Positions 62,636 through 64,000 of a stretch of DNA of 64,000 nucleotides are shown here, one piece after another. The number at the start of each line of letters is the position of its first letter. Position 1 is the first letter of the stretch. Source of the DNA: Lagopus muta (lineage: Eukaryota > Chordata > Aves > Galliformes > Phasianidae); contig NC_064447.1 of the NCBI RefSeq assembly GCF_023343835.1, forward strand, positions 1,426,001 through 1,490,000, written 5' to 3'. The position numbers and the translations under genes are program-made. The notes beneath the pieces are model-generated. The model did no database searches and was not told where the DNA came from. It saw nothing but the letters and a program-made list of their open reading frames with translations.

Positions 62636-62644
62636 AATAAATAA
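62636..62644 (-). promoter_or_regulatory. AU-rich element nonamer in the 3' UTR
   Basis: The transcript strand reads UUAUUUAUU, the classic destabilising nonamer, within a U-rich stretch. This suggests mRNA turnover control, an inference from motif alone. Confidence 0.4.
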
Positions 62645-63030
62645 ACTGTACACAGAAGATTTCCTTTAGCATCTCTACGTGACTATACGTATTCCCACAC
62701 AACAAAACGATTCCACTCTTCCATAGATTTGTACTTCTCTTTAAAACTTCCTCCTTAAGTCATTGTTATACACTTAACGCCCCCCACCCCCCTCCCCTCC
62801 CAGAGCCGGAACACCAATGACAACGTCTGAAGAAGACAAAAAAAAAAAGGAAAATACAGCACAGAGGAACGGCCACCTTCAGGGATGCTGCTGCTCTTCC
62901 CCGGGGTTTCCTTTCCCGTTGTTAAAACCATCTCGACAAGAAAGAAATCTGTGCCCCCCCCCCCGCCCTCTGCGGGGGGAGCGCTCGGGTTCGGTGGGGA
63001 AGGGTTTAAAATGTGGTCCTACGTTTTTAA

Positions 63031-63088
63031 AATAATAATAATAACAATAATTATAATTATAATTATAATAATTAAAAAAAAAAAAAAA
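63031..63088. repeat. AT-rich microsatellite (AAT/ATAATT)n
   Basis: AAT units followed by TAATTA-like 6-mers and an A run, within the 3' UTR. Confidence 0.85.
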
Positions 63089-63140
63089 CAGCTGCGATTT
63101 CCCCCTTTCCTTTAAAATCTCTCTATTTACACGGCTGGGA

Positions 63141-63186
63141 TTTTTTTTTTTAGGGTTTTTTTTTTCTTTATTATTATTATTTTCCT
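63141..63186. repeat. Poly(T) and ATT repeat
   Basis: T runs followed by (ATT)n within the 3' UTR. It contains a TTTATT that reads as AATAAA on the gene strand. Confidence 0.85.
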
Positions 63187-63449
63187 TTCGTTAGAAGGCT
63201 ATATACGTATAAAAATAGACATCTGATTGTAGTGCTTTACTGTGCCTTTGGCCTGCCCTGCAGTTCCTGGGTTCGCTTCTCCCCCTTTCAAATAAAATAA
63301 CATTAAAATAAGTCAGACCCGGTTCCTCCCCCCGACCCCCCCATCACGCCCCGCGCTCGCCCCGAGGGGGAGGGCGGACGAACCCCCCCTCGGAAGATGC
63401 AGACGAGCAAAGAGAGCAGCGCGAGGGCCGGGGCGGCGCGGGGGCCGTG

Positions 63450-64000
63450 CTAGCAGGAGCACTTGCACTCGGAGATGAGCGGGTACTGCACGGGGATCCA
63501 GGTGCAGTACTTCTGGCTGGACCAGCCCTGGCAGTGCCAGCGCAGGAACGTCTTGGTGACCGACTTGACGGGCTTGCAGAACATGCCCTCGGGCAGCGAG
63601 CAGGACTTCTCGGCGAAGCAGTTGCCCTCCTTGATGTAGCGCGGCCAGAAGCGGACGCCCAGGTCCTTCCAGGTGTAGAGCACGGGGCAGTAGGTGTACG
63701 CCCAGAGCCACTGCAGCACCTTCCGCCTCGCCTTCTTGCCCACCCGCAGTCGCGGCCCGCCCCGCTCCAAGCGCCGCAGCTCCGCCGCCCGCGCCCGCCC
63801 CGCCGCCGCCTCGGCGCCCGCGGAAGCGTTGGCGGGGCCCGGCACGGCCACGGCCATGAAGCCGGGGTCGAAATGGCTGCCCAGCTTCTTGCGCAGAGTC
63901 CGCTCGTCCAGGTCCTGCTCCTTCGGGTCGTACTCGGGGTCCGGGTGCTCCACGATGTCCTTCACCGGCAGGTTGTCGCTGGGCGAGGGCCGCAGCCGCA
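63450..64000 (-). CDS. NOG2: Noggin-2-like BMP antagonist (N-terminus beyond the window)
   Basis: Noggin proteins are secreted dimers that bind BMP ligands and block receptor contact. The reading frame is open from the window end down to TAG at 63452-63450: 182 complete codons before the stop, with no intron, as in other noggin genes. At the edge it starts with the RPSPSDNLP clip segment that covers BMP receptor sites in noggin, then [19 protein letters not shown], a short basic GKKARRK stretch and the C-terminal cystine-knot domain. That domain has nine Cys, including [21 protein letters not shown] and a CKCSC terminus. Family noggins are about 210-235 residues, so roughly 40-50 residues including the signal peptide are missing. 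The acidic/basic linker is shorter and differs from NOG, whose C-terminal domain is almost invariant in amniotes. This points to the paralogue noggin-2. Noggin-4 is less likely because the clip is conserved. Confidence 0.9.
   Translation of the reverse strand, partial: RLRPSPSDNLPVKDIVEHPDPEYDPKEQDLDERTLRKKLGSHFDPGFMAVAVPGPANASAGAEAAAGRARAAELRRLERGGPRLRVGKKARRKVLQWLWAYTYCPVLYTWKDLGVRFWPRYIKEGNCFAEKSCSLPEGMFCKPVKSVTKTFLRWHCQGWSSQKYCTWIPVQYPLISECKCSC

Larger units (their letters stand above)
62440..63449 (-). other. NOG2: Noggin-type gene 3' untranslated region
   Basis: AT-rich sequence rich in T and ATT runs follows the stop codon for about 1 kb and ends at an AATAAA signal. The composition contrasts sharply with the GC-rich coding region and with the GC-rich sequence left of 62440. 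The end is inferred. Confidence 0.65.

Noticed and set aside
63450..64000. Assignment to noggin (NOG) itself
   Set aside because: The C-terminal domain differs at many positions that are nearly invariant in amniote NOG, and the linker is shorter. Noggin-2 fits better.

Overview
The window looks like avian nuclear DNA, most likely from a galliform such as chicken. Four observations support this: vertebrate GT-AG split exons, GC-rich sequence with CpG islands, several CR1 retrotransposon copies (the dominant bird LINE) and a netrin gene of the type first described in chicken as netrin-2 (orthologue of mammalian NTN3). The species is an inference, and nothing in the sequence identifies the chromosome.

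Two protein-coding genes are clear, both on the minus strand. (1) Netrin-2/NTN3 has six coding exons between 34853 and 17295. All five coding introns are phase 1 with GT-AG ends, and the exons sum to 1764 nt (587 residues plus stop). A CpG island at about 41.5-43.2 kb, with a good splice donor at 41979, is the probable promoter and non-coding first exon. That would place a 7.1-kb intron before the coding part. (2) A noggin-family gene, best matched to noggin-2, lies at the right edge. Its intronless reading frame runs from the stop at 63450 to the window end, so the N-terminal signal region is missing. Its AT-rich 3' UTR of about 1 kb ends at a poly(A) signal near 62455.

Layout: 1-17.1 kb is non-coding sequence downstream of NTN3, with minisatellites, a CR1 fragment and several AT-rich single-copy blocks. 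17.1-34.9 kb is NTN3 coding exons and introns. 34.9-43.2 kb is its upstream intron and CpG-island promoter. 43.2-62.4 kb is intergenic, with a second CpG-rich patch (44.7-45.1 kb), a 2.6-kb 5'-truncated CR1 element (46.93-49.56 kb), two more CR1 pieces, a GC-rich patch with a strong CTCF-like motif (56.8-57.1 kb), a degenerate telomere-like array (57.2-57.55 kb) and further non-coding DNA. 62.4-64 kb is the noggin-type 3' UTR and coding region.

Both genes encode secreted developmental regulators: an axon-guidance ligand and a BMP antagonist. The most interesting non-coding material is a homeodomain-motif-dense block in an NTN3 intron (30.06-30.34 kb), a SOX-motif block upstream of the noggin gene (52.8-53.2 kb) and a pair of divergent CTCF-like motifs (44.98 and 56.87 kb) that could separate the two regulatory domains. 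I see no prokaryotic features, CRISPR arrays or tRNA/rRNA genes.
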